Source: an uncultured Alphaproteobacteria bacterium (GTDB lineage: Bacteria > Pseudomonadota > Alphaproteobacteria > JALCBB01). From it: a stretch of 64,000 nt of DNA. The stretch is taken from assembly GCA_958267355.1 (NCBI GenBank), contig OY279575.1, positions 852,335 through 916,334 on the forward strand. The letters are read 5' to 3'. The notes under the pieces were generated by a model. That model was not told the origin of the DNA and searched no databases. It was given only the letters and a program-made list of their open reading frames with translations. A program made the position numbers and the translations under genes. This document shows positions 49,609-60,518 of the stretch, one piece after another; position 1 is the stretch's first letter; each line of letters begins with the position of its first letter.

Positions 49609-50553
49609 CTACTCTGTCTTTTCTGTTGCCTGACGGGCACGGAAATCCAGCACATAGTCCCTACAGGTTTCGGCGATTCTAGCTTTACGGTTCTGCCGAT
49701 ACAGGGAGCGAGTTGTTATATAGGGGTCTAGCGAAGTTGCGTCTATATGATCGGTTACATCTAACAGCGAAGCGCGAGTCTGTACTGCATCTACGCCGAT
49801 TGTGCTCCACTGGATTGCTTCGCGGTTATCTTCTTTGACCTTGAGTGCTTCTAGGGTTTCTTCTTGTGCGTCAGGGAGCAAAAACTCGCCGACAGTGCCT
49901 GCGCCATCGCGCACACCTGAAGGCCCTAGAATGGGCAGGACTAAATATGCGCCTTCCCCTGCTCCCCAAACGCCGAAGGTTTGTCCTAAGTCTTCATCGC
50001 AACGTGGAAAGCCCATTGAAGTTGCGGGATCAGCGAAGCCGAAAACGCCGATTGTTGTGTTGAGCAGGAAGCGTTCTGTGGTGTCGGCGGCACCTGCTCC
50101 GTCTCCTGCGAGCAGACTGCTTAGGGCGGAAAAGGGTAATTTCCAGTTGGAGACAAAATTTCGTGCGGCGTTATCTATGGGTTCGGGAATTAGAAAATTC
50201 CATGCCTTTGCGGCGGGACGCAGAAGCATTGCATCTAGGGCGCGATTGAATCCGTAGGAAACGCGATTGACTCCTTCAAGCGGATCCTTTGCCGAGTCGT
50301 CTTCTCTATTGCTTGACTCGTCGTGTTCTTCGGCTCCGAGATAAGCGTCTTCTTCTACGCCGAACAGTGCGTCTAGGGGTATTGTGTCCTGTGCCTGTGC
50401 TGGCGGGGTGGCAGAAGCCAGCACTGCCAAAGAGAAGAGCGCACAGAAGAGCAGAGGGAAGAGCAGAGAGAAGAGCGGAGAGCAGAAAAGCGAGAGTAGA
50501 TTTACGCGAAAGAACGCTTTACAAAAAGCCTGCACATATATGAAAGCACCCAT
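49609..50553 (-). CDS. mlaA: MlaA/VacJ family outer-membrane phospholipid protein
   Basis: 314 residues from ATG 50553, with GGTGGGGG just upstream and a long hydrophobic leader (LLSLFCSPLFSLLFPLLFC) behind it. The frame stays open to 50703, but those 50 codons translate the 12-bp array (FRRKFRRQFRGKF and so on). The mature part is a typical VacJ domain: DPLEGVNRVSYGFNRALD, RNFVSNWKLPFSALSSLLAG, RFLLNTTIGVFGFADPA, DEDLGQTFGVWG and DPYITTRSLY. An acidic segment of about 25 residues precedes the domain. It removes phospholipid from the outer leaflet; MlaC is encoded downstream. Confidence 0.92.
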   Translation of the reverse strand: MGAFIYVQAFCKAFFRVNLLSLFCSPLFSLLFPLLFCALFSLAVLASATPPAQAQDTIPLDALFGVEEDAYLGAEEHDESSNREDDSAKDPLEGVNRVSYGFNRALDAMLLRPAAKAWNFLIPEPIDNAARNFVSNWKLPFSALSSLLAGDGAGAADTTERFLLNTTIGVFGFADPATSMGFPRCDEDLGQTFGVWGAGEGAYLVLPILGPSGVRDGAGTVGEFLLPDAQEETLEALKVKEDNREAIQWSTIGVDAVQTRASLLDVTDHIDATSLDPYITTRSLYRQNRKARIAETCRDYVLDFRARQATEKTE

Positions 50554-50576
50554 GGAAGCCCCCACCGAAATACTTG

Positions 50577-50648
50577 GAAATTGTCTGCGAAATTGTCCGC
50601 GAAATTTCCCACGAAATTGCCTACGAAATTTCCTGCGAAATTGTCTGC
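50577..50648. repeat. 12-bp tandem array upstream of mlaA
   Basis: Six copies of GAAATTGTCTGC with substitutions. Because the unit is a multiple of three, it is open on the minus strand and codes a false Arg/Phe/Gln-rich N-terminal extension of mlaA. Confidence 0.9.
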
Positions 50649-50740
50649 TTCCATAGAAGTTACAGATGGTTTTTATGGTAGCATAGTGGAGTGATTTTTT
50701 CAATCTTCACGCTTCGTTAGTCTTGGGCTATTGTGTTGCT

Positions 50741-51712
50741 ATGCAGTTGAAGTTTTGCCTTGATTTTGAGAAGCCGATTGCGGAGCTGGAAGCGCAGTTA
50801 GCTTCTTTGCGTTCGCAGGCGGGTGCGAGCGATCCTGATGGGCAGCTTGGTATGGAAGATGAAATTCGTCGTTTAGAGGCGAAGGTTCATAAATTTCTTG
50901 ACACGACCTATGCGTCTTTGTCGCCGTGGCAGAAGTGTCAGGTGGCGCGACATCCTGATCGTCCGCATGCGCGGCGGTATGTGGATTCGCTTTTGACAGA
51001 CATTGTGCCGTTATCTGGGGACAGGCTTTTTTCTGAAGACACGGCTTTGATTGCGGGGCTTGGACGTTTTGACGGTACGGCGGTGGCTTTTTTGGGGCAA
51101 GAAAAGGGTGAAGGTATGGAAGGCCGTATTCGTCATAACTTTGGCATGTTGCGTCCTGAGGGATACCGCAAGGCGCAACGGATTATGGATTTGGCTGAGC
51201 GGTTTCGTTTGCCTGTGCTTGCCTTTGTGGATACGCCCGGGGCCTATCCTGGTGTGGGGGCTGAAGAGCGGGGGCAAGCTGAAGCGATAGCTCGGACGAT
51301 TGAGAAGAGTCTGCGTTTGAAGGTGCCGATGATTTCTGTGGTGATTGGCGAAGGCGGCAGTGGTGGAGCAATTGCTTTGGCGACTGCCAATCGTGTGAAT
51401 ATGTTGGAGCATGCGATTTACTCGGTGATTTCGCCTGAGGGGTGTGCGTCTATATTGTGGCGTTCGGCTGAGAAGATTCGCGATGCTGCTGATGCGTTGG
51501 GTTTGACGGCGAAGGTTTTGTTGGATTTGCGCGTTGTTGACCGTGTTATTACCGAGCCGATTGGTGGAGCGCATCGTAATCCTGAAGCTGTGTTGCGTAC
51601 GACTCATGAAGCGATTGCGAGTGACTTGCGTGATTTGTCTTCTTTGTCGTCGGAGCAGGTGGTGTCTGGGCGGCGGGCGCGTTTTTTACAATTCGGAGAT
51701 GGAATTGCTTAA
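50741..51712 (+). CDS. accA: acetyl-CoA carboxylase carboxyltransferase, alpha subunit
   Basis: 323 residues from ATG 50741 (the frame opens at TTG 50723). The family start LDFEKPIAELE, TPGAYPGVGAEERGQ, EGGSGGAIAL and SPEGCASILW are present. With AccD, it transfers CO2 from carboxybiotin to acetyl-CoA. accB and accC are encoded 3 kb downstream on the other strand; accD is not in the window. Confidence 0.97.
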   Translation: MQLKFCLDFEKPIAELEAQLASLRSQAGASDPDGQLGMEDEIRRLEAKVHKFLDTTYASLSPWQKCQVARHPDRPHARRYVDSLLTDIVPLSGDRLFSEDTALIAGLGRFDGTAVAFLGQEKGEGMEGRIRHNFGMLRPEGYRKAQRIMDLAERFRLPVLAFVDTPGAYPGVGAEERGQAEAIARTIEKSLRLKVPMISVVIGEGGSGGAIALATANRVNMLEHAIYSVISPEGCASILWRSAEKIRDAADALGLTAKVLLDLRVVDRVITEPIGGAHRNPEAVLRTTHEAIASDLRDLSSLSSEQVVSGRRARFLQFGDGIA

Positions 51713-51761
51713 TCGTTTGCCATCTTTCGCTTAAGCTTTTTGTTATGGTTTTGGTGTGGCT

Positions 51762-52853
51762 ATGCGACTTACTCCTGAACTTTTGCTGCAGGCCTATGCT
51801 GTGGGAGTCTTCCCTATGGCGGAGTCGCGCAAAGCTGACTCCTTACACTGGGTAGCTCCTGAGCGGCGTGGTCTTTTATCTCTTAATCAGTTTCATGTGC
51901 CGCGTCGTTTGTTGCGTACTTTCCGTAGTGGAAAATTTTTCTGTACGCTCAATCATGCACCCCACGAAGTGATTCACAACTGCGCTACGGCGCATGGTGA
52001 AACTTGGATTAACCGAGAAATCGAAGAGCTCTATTGCGGGCTTGCGACCCGTAAGACCGTTCATTCAATTGAAGTCTGGCAGAACTTAGAAGCTGATACA
52101 GAAGCCACCACGCTATCTTTTGTAGCGGAAGGTATGCACAACAGTACGAAAGGGTTTATGCGGGAAACAATTAAATCCGCTAACGAAAATACCCATAAGG
52201 AAAGTACCGATAAGGAAAACACGAATACTAAAAACACTCCCAGAGAAAATTCCTATAGGGAAGAATCTATGAAGGAAATAATTAAAGCCGCAAATGAAAA
52301 TACCCATAGCGAAAATACCCATAGCGAAAACACCAACAAGGAAAATACCCATAATAAAAATTCCCCCAGAGAAAATTCCCATAGGGAAAAGTCTATGAAG
52401 GAAATAATTAAAGCCGCTAATAAAAATACCCATAAGGAAAATACCAATAAGGAAAATACCCATAATAAAAATTCCCCCAGAGAAAATTCCCACAGGGAAG
52501 AGTCTATGAAGGAAACAATTAAAGCCGCAAAAAATCGCCCTACCCTTGTGGGCGGGCTTTACGGATTATCTTTAGGCGGAATCTTTTTTGGCGAGTCTAT
52601 GTTTTCGCTTGCGCGTGATGCCAGCAAGGTTGCACTGGTAGAATTGGTTTTGCGCTTACGCCACGGCAGATTTGTTTTACTGGATACGCAGTTTTTAACT
52701 CCGCATTTGGCACAATTCGGAACAGAAGAAGTTTCACGCGAAGCCTATCAAGAACAACTTGCCAAAGCTCTGACAATATCCGCCACTTTATCTTCTTCTT
52801 TCACAGACCAAGACCGCGCCCGCTTGCTTACTGAAATTACCCCTCACGATTAG
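51762..52853 (+). CDS. aat: leucyl/phenylalanyl-tRNA-protein transferase with a large repeat insertion
   Basis: 363 residues from ATG 51762 (GTG 51756 also possible); the family is usually 200-250. The N-terminal part (LLLQAYAVGVFPMAES, WVAPERRGLLSL, TWINREIEELY) and the C-terminal part (LVGGLYGLSLGGIFFGESMFS, DTQFLTPHL) are well conserved. In ordinary Aat VEVW is followed almost at once by LVGG; here about 150 residues lie between, most of them three tandem repeats plus a partial fourth (Asn/Glu/Lys/His-rich, each starting MKEIIKAA or similar). The insertion replaces a surface turn, so activity may be kept. The enzyme marks N-terminal Lys/Arg proteins for ClpAP. Sure of family, not of function. 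Confidence 0.9.
   Translation: MRLTPELLLQAYAVGVFPMAESRKADSLHWVAPERRGLLSLNQFHVPRRLLRTFRSGKFFCTLNHAPHEVIHNCATAHGETWINREIEELYCGLATRKTVHSIEVWQNLEADTEATTLSFVAEGMHNSTKGFMRETIKSANENTHKESTDKENTNTKNTPRENSYREESMKEIIKAANENTHSENTHSENTNKENTHNKNSPRENSHREKSMKEIIKAANKNTHKENTNKENTHNKNSPRENSHREESMKETIKAAKNRPTLVGGLYGLSLGGIFFGESMFSLARDASKVALVELVLRLRHGRFVLLDTQFLTPHLAQFGTEEVSREAYQEQLAKALTISATLSSSFTDQDRARLLTEITPHD
52158..52535 (+). repeat. in-frame 111/126-bp tandem repeat inside aat
   Basis: Units start at 52158, 52269, 52395 and 52506 (lengths 111, 126, 111 and a 30-bp partial). Within each unit a smaller NENTHKE/ENTNKENTH-type period of about 15 bp is visible, and the second unit is longer by one such period. 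The block is AT-rich and keeps the aat frame. Confidence 0.93.
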
Positions 52854-52905
52854 CCCGCGCAGATTATCCTTCACGGACTACCCTTCACAGATTACCCTTC
52901 ACTCA
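52854..52905. repeat. short 15-bp array between aat and accC
   Basis: About three copies of GATTACCCTTCACAG-like sequence at and after the aat stop, running into the end of accC. Confidence 0.65.
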
Positions 52906-54253
52906 GGACAAGCCGCCCAGCCTTGCGGCTACGCTCTAGCCAGCCCGTATCGTATTGCCCCGAAGAAAATTCCGCGTCTTTCAGGATTGCGCGAAACAGC
53001 GGCAATGTGGTTTCAATGCCATCTACAACCGTTTCATCCAAAGCCCGAATGGTGCGAGCAATTGCGTGGTCTCGGTCTTGTCCCCAAACGATCAGCTTGG
53101 CAACAAGGCTATCGTAGTGGATTGGCACGCTATAACCCGAATACAAAGCACTATCTATACGCACCCCTGCTCCCCCTGCTGGATGATAGCTCCGCACATA
53201 GCCAGGGCTTGGCATAAAAGTTTCAGGATCTTCTGCATTCACACGGCATTCAATCGCGTGGCCTGTAAAGCTGACCTGGTCTTGTGTCAAAGCAAGCGGC
53301 TCGCCGTAGGCAATTTTGATTTGCTCGCGCACCAAGTCTAAGCCCGTAATCGCTTCGGTAATTGTATGCTCTACCTGAATGCGGGTATTCATCTCAATGA
53401 AATAAAATTTACCATCGCCATAAACAAATTCTAAAGTGCCTGCTGAGTCGTAGCCCATATTCTGCATTGCTTCTACAGAAAGTGTCAAAAGCCGTTCGCG
53501 TACTTCTGGTGGCAGACCTGCTGAAGGGGTTTCTTCCAAAAGTTTTTGATTGCGCCGCTGAATTGAGCAATCGCGCTCGCCCAGATGTATCACTGCGCCT
53601 TTTGTATCTCCTAGAATCTGTACTTCAATATGCCGCGGATCACGAATGAATTTCTCTAGGTAGAGTCGCCCATCATTGAACGCGCCTTCGGCTTCGCCAC
53701 TGGCTAGGATCCAACAGCGTTCTAGCTCGTCGGCGGACTCCACTACCTGCATGCCGCGTCCGCCGCCCCCTGCTGCTGCTTTGAGCAAGACGGGATAGCC
53801 GCATTCTTTTGCCAGCTCCCGTGCTTCTTCAGGAGACGAAAGCGCCCCTGCGCTTCCTGGCACTACGGGTAAGCCGATTTCTTTGGCTAGGGTACGGGCG
53901 GCGATTTTGTCTCCCATGGTGCGGATATGCTCCGCTGAAGGCCCGATAAACGCCAAGCCGTGTTCGCGCACCTTGTCGGCGAATTCTGCATTTTCGGAAA
54001 GAAACCCGATCCCTGGATGAATCGCATCTACATCGGTGATCATTGCGGCACCGATGACTGCAGCTTGGTCAAGATAACTTTGCCGTGCTGGAGCTGGACC
54101 AATGCAAACACTTTCATCGGCGAGTCGCACATGCATTGCGTGGTCATCGGCTTCGGAGTGGGCGGCGACTGTGGCGATTCCGAGCTCTTGGCAGGAGCGC
54201 AGAATACGCAGAGCTGACTCACCGCGTCCTGCAATCAGTATCTTGGAAAACAT
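52892..54253 (-). CDS. accC: acetyl-CoA carboxylase, biotin carboxylase subunit
   Basis: 453 residues from ATG 54253, which gives the family start MFSKILIAGRGESALRI; the longer frame to 54307 adds only repeat-derived codons. The ATP-grasp glycine loop AAAGGGGRGM, the HIEVQILGD and EMNTRIQVEHTITEAITG blocks and the biotin-carboxylase C-terminal domain are all present. It carboxylates the biotin of AccB. It lies directly downstream of accB; the gap contains a 14-bp repeat with an ATG in every copy. Confidence 0.96.
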   Translation of the reverse strand: MFSKILIAGRGESALRILRSCQELGIATVAAHSEADDHAMHVRLADESVCIGPAPARQSYLDQAAVIGAAMITDVDAIHPGIGFLSENAEFADKVREHGLAFIGPSAEHIRTMGDKIAARTLAKEIGLPVVPGSAGALSSPEEARELAKECGYPVLLKAAAGGGGRGMQVVESADELERCWILASGEAEGAFNDGRLYLEKFIRDPRHIEVQILGDTKGAVIHLGERDCSIQRRNQKLLEETPSAGLPPEVRERLLTLSVEAMQNMGYDSAGTLEFVYGDGKFYFIEMNTRIQVEHTITEAITGLDLVREQIKIAYGEPLALTQDQVSFTGHAIECRVNAEDPETFMPSPGYVRSYHPAGGAGVRIDSALYSGYSVPIHYDSLVAKLIVWGQDRDHAIARTIRALDETVVDGIETTLPLFRAILKDAEFSSGQYDTGWLERSRKAGRLVLSEG

Positions 54254-54283
54254 GGGTTGGAAAACATGGGTTAGAAAACATGG
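54245..54283 (-). repeat. 14-bp repeat with three ATGs at the accC start
   Basis: Two exact copies and one partial copy of GGAAAACATGGGTT (plus-strand sense). On the coding strand ATGs occur at 54253, 54267 and 54281, in three different frames; only 54253 is in the accC frame. Confidence 0.85.
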
Positions 54284-54320
54284 ACTTGCGTTGTGCGCCT
54301 GCTCCACAGAGCGCAGGGAA

Positions 54321-54821
54321 TTACTCTATTACGACCAGTGGCTGACCGTATTCAACGGGCTGGCCATCGGCGACCAGCACCTTTGTTACTGTGCCGCTCC
54401 GTGGTGCGGCGAGCGGATTCATAACCTTCATTGCTTCAATAATCAGAAGTGTATCGCCTTGGGCGACTTGGCTTCCTGTGCTGACGAAGGTATCGGCTCC
54501 GGGTTCAGGAGCCAGATAGACTGTGCCGACCATGGGCGATGGCACGGCGTTTTGCGAAGCTTCTGTATCACTGCCTGCTTGTGCGCTGACGGATTGCGCT
54601 CCGTGGTCGGGAGGCGAAGTCAGCGGCGTAGCAGGAGCCACAGGCACGGCACTTGTTGGCATATGTCCTGCTAGGGTTAGCGAGACCTTGCGGGCTTCTC
54701 CACGCGGAAAGGTCTCGGACACATAGAGCGAGCCAATTCCCTGTTCGCGCATTAGGTTTGCCAAGGTTTCAAGGGTTTTGTCGCGCTCGCCGCCGAGCCA
54801 ATTTGTCTTTGGGTTTGCCAT
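54321..54821 (-). CDS. accB: biotin carboxyl carrier protein of acetyl-CoA carboxylase
   Basis: 166 residues: an N-terminal region, a Pro/Ala/Thr-rich linker (about 55-90) and a C-terminal biotinyl domain with the attachment motif EAMKVMN and the acceptor Lys. The order aroQ-accB-accC on the minus strand is the usual alphaproteobacterial arrangement. Confidence 0.96.
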   Translation of the reverse strand: MANPKTNWLGGERDKTLETLANLMREQGIGSLYVSETFPRGEARKVSLTLAGHMPTSAVPVAPATPLTSPPDHGAQSVSAQAGSDTEASQNAVPSPMVGTVYLAPEPGADTFVSTGSQVAQGDTLLIIEAMKVMNPLAAPRSGTVTKVLVADGQPVEYGQPLVVIE

Positions 54822-54839
54822 AGTCCTGTAAATCTCGCT

Positions 54840-54960
54840 TTTTGAATTGCGGAGTCTCTACCTTGGAGTCTTCAACTTGAAGCCTTCAGCTTGGAGTCTT
54901 CAATTTGAAGTCTTCAATTTGGAGTCTGTACTCGGAGTCTCTAAGCCTTAAAGTCTGTAC
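54840..54960. repeat. 14-bp array between aroQ and accB
   Basis: Imperfect copies of TTGGAGTCTTCAAC over about 110 bp. The array fills the gap between the two genes; no promoter is evident. Confidence 0.75.
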
Positions 54961-54974
54961 AGAATGCTTGTTGC

Positions 54975-55571
54975 TTAACGCTGTTTGCGTGTGGTTTTTT
55001 TGGCGGACTTTTTACGCGCAGACTTTTTCGCAGCTTTCTTAGTTGCTTTCTTAGCTGTTTTCTTTTTTGCGGTTTTCTTAACCGACTTCTTGCTTGCGCT
55101 CTTGCCTGTTGCTTTTCGCGTTGCTGGATGGCTTTGACGCGCCAGAAACTCTAAGGCGAAAAGATAGCCTTGGGTGCCGCATCCGTTGACGACAGCGGCG
55201 GCTTCTGCGCTAATGACTGAAGTGTGGCGAAACGGCTCACGCGCATAGATGTTAGAGATATGCACTTCAACTGTTGGCACGCCTGCTTCTTTTGCGTCCA
55301 TCATGGCATCACGGATTGCATACGAAGTGTGCGCGTGGGCTCCTGGATTTAAAATCAACCCGTGCGCCCGCACTGCCATGGCTTCTTGGATCCAATCGAT
55401 CAGCTCGCCTTCGCGATTGCTTTGGCGTGCGATTAGCGAAAGTCCTATGGCTTTGGCGCGATGGGATACTTTGGCTTCAACTTGAGCCAAGGTTTCTGAG
55501 CCGTAGATTTTTGGGTCGCGCTTGCCGAGCCAGTTTAAGTTTGGCCCGTTCAGCAGGTAGATCTGCGTCAT
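54975..55571 (-). CDS. aroQ: type II 3-dehydroquinate dehydratase with a Lys-rich tail
   Basis: 198 residues from ATG 55571; the family is about 145-150. The catalytic domain is complete: LLNGPNLNWLGKRDPKIYG (Arg and Tyr), ILNPGAHAHTS and VEVHISNIYAREPFRH. It dehydrates 3-dehydroquinate in the shikimate pathway. Residues 151-198 are a tail of KKTAKK/KKSARKK-like repeats resembling histone H1 tails; the DNA coding for it is tandemly repetitive (about 54990-55110). The frame upstream to 55673 is not supported. Confidence 0.93.
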   Translation of the reverse strand: MTQIYLLNGPNLNWLGKRDPKIYGSETLAQVEAKVSHRAKAIGLSLIARQSNREGELIDWIQEAMAVRAHGLILNPGAHAHTSYAIRDAMMDAKEAGVPTVEVHISNIYAREPFRHTSVISAEAAAVVNGCGTQGYLFALEFLARQSHPATRKATGKSASKKSVKKTAKKKTAKKATKKAAKKSARKKSAKKTTRKQR

Positions 55572-55676
55572 AAGAGTAAGGAGTAAGGGAGTCGCAAAAG
55601 GTGGAGCCAAATGCTGGCGTGGCACAAGTTTTAGCACAGGGGCGGAATCTGCGCAAAATCGCCTGTCTTGCAATCT

Positions 55677-55741
55677 TTATAGCAATTTTTATAGTAATTT
55701 TTGCGGCGATCTTTGTGGCAATCTTTACGGAAGCCTGCACG
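55677..55741. repeat. 12-bp array between aroQ and bamD
   Basis: About five copies of ATCTTTATAGCA-like sequence with substitutions. It codes a false hydrophobic IFIAIFIVIF-like stretch ahead of bamD in the longest open frame. Confidence 0.8.
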
Positions 55742-55822
55742 GACTCCATCGGCGATATGCTGTGCGGGTTTCCGTGGTATAGTCTGGAAAACACCACGGA
55801 TTCTGCCTACCTTTACCTCCTT

Positions 55823-56638
55823 ATGCTTTCTATTCCTCAAGCTGCTGTGCGACTTCTTGTGCTGGCTGTGCTGGTGGCGAGCCTGACTGCCTGTGCGGCT
55901 CGCGATGAAGTTGATCCCTATGCTGGACGCGAAGCCGAAGATCTATTTGCCGAAGCCGAAGGGCTACTGGCGGACGAAGATTTTGAAGAAGCGGCTGAAG
56001 TCTATAACGAAGTAGAGCGTCAGCACCCACATTCGCCCTTGGCGCCGCGTTCGTTGTTGTTGTCGGGTTATTCGCACTACAGCGACCAGAACTACGGACA
56101 AGCCTTAATCACCTTCAATCGTTTTATTGATTTGCATCCGGGTAATGTGCAGATTGACTATGCGTATTATTTGCGGGCGATTTGTTATTACGAGCAGATT
56201 TCAGACATTGAGCGCGACCAAGAGATGACTCGTCTTGCTTTAGATGCATTGGATGATTTGGTTGGTAGATTTCCTGAAAGTGAATATTCGCGTGATGCGC
56301 AATTGAAATCAGAGCTTGCGTATGACTTGCTAGCGGGAAAGCATGTTTCGGTTGGGCGGTTTTATCAAAAGCGCGGGGATTGGTTAGCGGCGATCAATCG
56401 CTTCAATGTAGTCGTGGAGCAATACGACACCACGACTCACACGCCTGAAGCTTTACACCGTCTTGTGGAGTCGTACCTGGCTCTTGGGCTGGATGGTGAA
56501 GCACGGCGCACGGCGGCAATTTTAGGCCATAACTATCCTGACAGTGAGTGGTATCACTATTCGTATGCTTTGGTTCAGGGTGCGCCTTTAGAAGACGACT
56601 CGCCTGTGCTTGAGCGGGCGTTTCGTGGTTTGTTTTGA
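55823..56638 (+). CDS. bamD: outer-membrane assembly lipoprotein BamD
   Basis: 271 residues from ATG 55823, which gives a lipoprotein signal peptide with lipobox LTAC. Five TPR-like repeats follow (for example EEAAEVYNEVERQHPHSP, GQALITFNRFIDLHPGN). BamD is an essential part of the BAM complex that inserts beta-barrel proteins, and the barrels of the two adhesins here would be clients. The frame is open back to 55601, but that part is the 12-bp array. ligA begins 15 bp after the stop. Confidence 0.94.
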   Translation: MLSIPQAAVRLLVLAVLVASLTACAARDEVDPYAGREAEDLFAEAEGLLADEDFEEAAEVYNEVERQHPHSPLAPRSLLLSGYSHYSDQNYGQALITFNRFIDLHPGNVQIDYAYYLRAICYYEQISDIERDQEMTRLALDALDDLVGRFPESEYSRDAQLKSELAYDLLAGKHVSVGRFYQKRGDWLAAINRFNVVVEQYDTTTHTPEALHRLVESYLALGLDGEARRTAAILGHNYPDSEWYHYSYALVQGAPLEDDSPVLERAFRGLF

Positions 56639-56650
56639 GTTTTGTTTTAG

Positions 56651-58975
<2,325 letters not shown>

Positions 58976-59003
58976 TGAAGTGCCACAACGGAAGGATTCA
59001 ATC

Positions 59004-59699
59004 ATGAGCGAAAAGCAAACAGCAAAAACTTGGGACTTACCCACCCGCCTGTATCACTGGATCTTGGCTTTGTTGATTGCGGGGGCACTTATCACCTCGC
59101 AGGTTGAGGAAAGCTTTAACCCGACGATTCCCGTGCACCGTACAATTGGTTTGATGATTTTTGGTGTGATTATATTTCGTTTGCTGTGGGGCTTTTTTGG
59201 CAATGCGCAGGCACGGTTTAGAAACTTCCCGCTTTTTCCTTTACGCAGAGTCAGGCAAGATGTGGCGACTCTGGGTGTGGGAGGCAAGCCGCAACACTGG
59301 AAGGGACATAGCCCAATTGGTTCTTGGTCTGCTGTGGCGTTGTTGCTCTTGATTGGACTACAAGCCACCACAGGGCTTATGACCCAAGACGATATTGTTG
59401 TTGTTGGCCCGCTTGTCTATTACCTGCCGAATTCTGTAGTGGTGTTTGCGACGCAGACTCACTATCTTCTGCCGAAGTTTTTTATCCCACTGATTGCGAT
59501 TCACATCTTTGCGGTCTTCTGGCATGAATATGCAAGGAAGCACAAGATCTTGAAGGCAATGTTTGTGGGTCATCGCCCCAAACCCCCTGACGCACAAGCC
59601 GATGCAATCCCGCAAGAAGAAGCTGAAAGGCCTATGCTTGCCCTTGGCATTCTGCTCCTTGCCGCCTTGGTCTGCGTGGGCTTGTACCTGCTCTATTAG
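59004..59699 (+). CDS. cytochrome b561 family membrane protein
   Basis: 231 residues from ATG 59004, 7 nt after AAGGA; the frame is open back to 58962. Four to five membrane helices, with heme-ligand candidates H18 (LYHW), H45 (PVHR) and two in the third and fourth helices (QTHYLLP, IAIHIFAVFWHEY). A last hydrophobic helix is at the C-terminus after a Pro/Ala-rich loop. It probably passes electrons from the quinone pool to periplasmic c-type cytochromes; two cytochrome c' genes follow on the opposite strand. Confidence 0.85.
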   Translation: MSEKQTAKTWDLPTRLYHWILALLIAGALITSQVEESFNPTIPVHRTIGLMIFGVIIFRLLWGFFGNAQARFRNFPLFPLRRVRQDVATLGVGGKPQHWKGHSPIGSWSAVALLLLIGLQATTGLMTQDDIVVVGPLVYYLPNSVVVFATQTHYLLPKFFIPLIAIHIFAVFWHEYARKHKILKAMFVGHRPKPPDAQADAIPQEEAERPMLALGILLLAALVCVGLYLLY

Positions 59700-59740
59700 C
59701 CCCGTTAAGCCCCTGCCCTGCCTTAAACACCCCTTACAGG

Positions 59741-59929
59741 CTCTACAAGCCGCCCAGAAGCCTTACAGCCACTCACAAGCCTTACAAGCCACTCACAAGC
59801 CTTACAAGCCACCCACAAGCCTTACAAGCCACCCACAAGCCTTACAAGCCACTCACAAGCCTTACAGCCACTCACAAGCCTTACAAGCCGCCCACAAGCC
59901 TTACAAGCCACTCACGGGCTTTACGAGCA
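59741..59929. repeat. 20-bp tandem array between cytochrome b561 and cytochrome c' genes
   Basis: About nine copies of GCCTTACAAGCCACTCACAA, some with one base missing or a C/T change, filling the convergent gap. Open frames here translate the repeat only. Confidence 0.92.
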
Positions 59930-59952
59930 AAGCGGCTTGTGAAAGGCGGTGA

Positions 59953-60501
59953 TTATCGCTTGGCACGGAAAGTGCGGTGACAGGCTGAACAAGTAGCTCC
60001 GATACGCTCTAGCGAAGCCGAAAGCTCTGCTGTATCGGCGGCGAGTGCATCTAGTGCGGCTTGTTCTAGATCGGCGGCACGGCTTACGAATTCGTCGGGC
60101 TTTTCCCAGATGATTGGCAAAGCCCCTTCCTTGTGCGGAGGCAAAGCCGAAGTGTCAGGATGAAACCCGTGCGGAATCTCTCGTGCGTAGGCTACAATCC
60201 TTTGTAGCTCGGCTTGCACTGTTTCTTGATTAGGGGATTTCGCACGGGCAAGTCTGCCGAGTCCATGGCTGATTTTGCCGAGTCCGCGAAAGACACGATG
60301 GCGATGCGCGTCTGCTTCATCAACAGCAACAGTTGCATCGGCTAGATCAAAGCCAACGAGTTGTGGCTTGCTGTCAAAGACTTCGTCCGCCGCCAAAACG
60401 GAAGGTATCGCCACCACAATCGCACTTCCCAGAACACTTACCAGCACACTTCCCAGAACAAGGGAAAAAGCGATTGCGCGTATTTTTTCTCCTGACTGCA
60501 T
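59953..60501 (-). CDS. cytochrome c' (class II c-type cytochrome)
   Basis: 182 residues from the second of two adjacent ATGs (AGGAG 6 nt upstream). A signal peptide (1 to about 38, VLAADE) precedes a four-helix protein with the heme motif CSACHRTFR at the extreme C-terminus, the hallmark of class II cytochromes c. The PHGFHPDTSALP segment is shared with the neighbour paralogue. Periplasmic electron carrier or gas-binding protein; the exact partner is unknown, but the cytochrome b561 gene next door is a good candidate. Confidence 0.88.
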   Translation of the reverse strand: MQSGEKIRAIAFSLVLGSVLVSVLGSAIVVAIPSVLAADEVFDSKPQLVGFDLADATVAVDEADAHRHRVFRGLGKISHGLGRLARAKSPNQETVQAELQRIVAYAREIPHGFHPDTSALPPHKEGALPIIWEKPDEFVSRAADLEQAALDALAADTAELSASLERIGATCSACHRTFRAKR

Positions 60502-60518
60502 CATACTCTCCTACTCTC

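Noticed and set aside
50554-50703. Fifty-residue Arg/Phe-rich N-terminus of mlaA
   Set aside because: It is the 12-bp array translated; it would place a strongly basic segment before the signal peptide, and a better start with a ribosome site is at 50553.
59563-59952. 129-residue open frame with QALQATHKPYKPP repeats
   Set aside because: It is the 20-bp intergenic array translated in one frame, plus the end of the cytochrome b561 gene in another frame.
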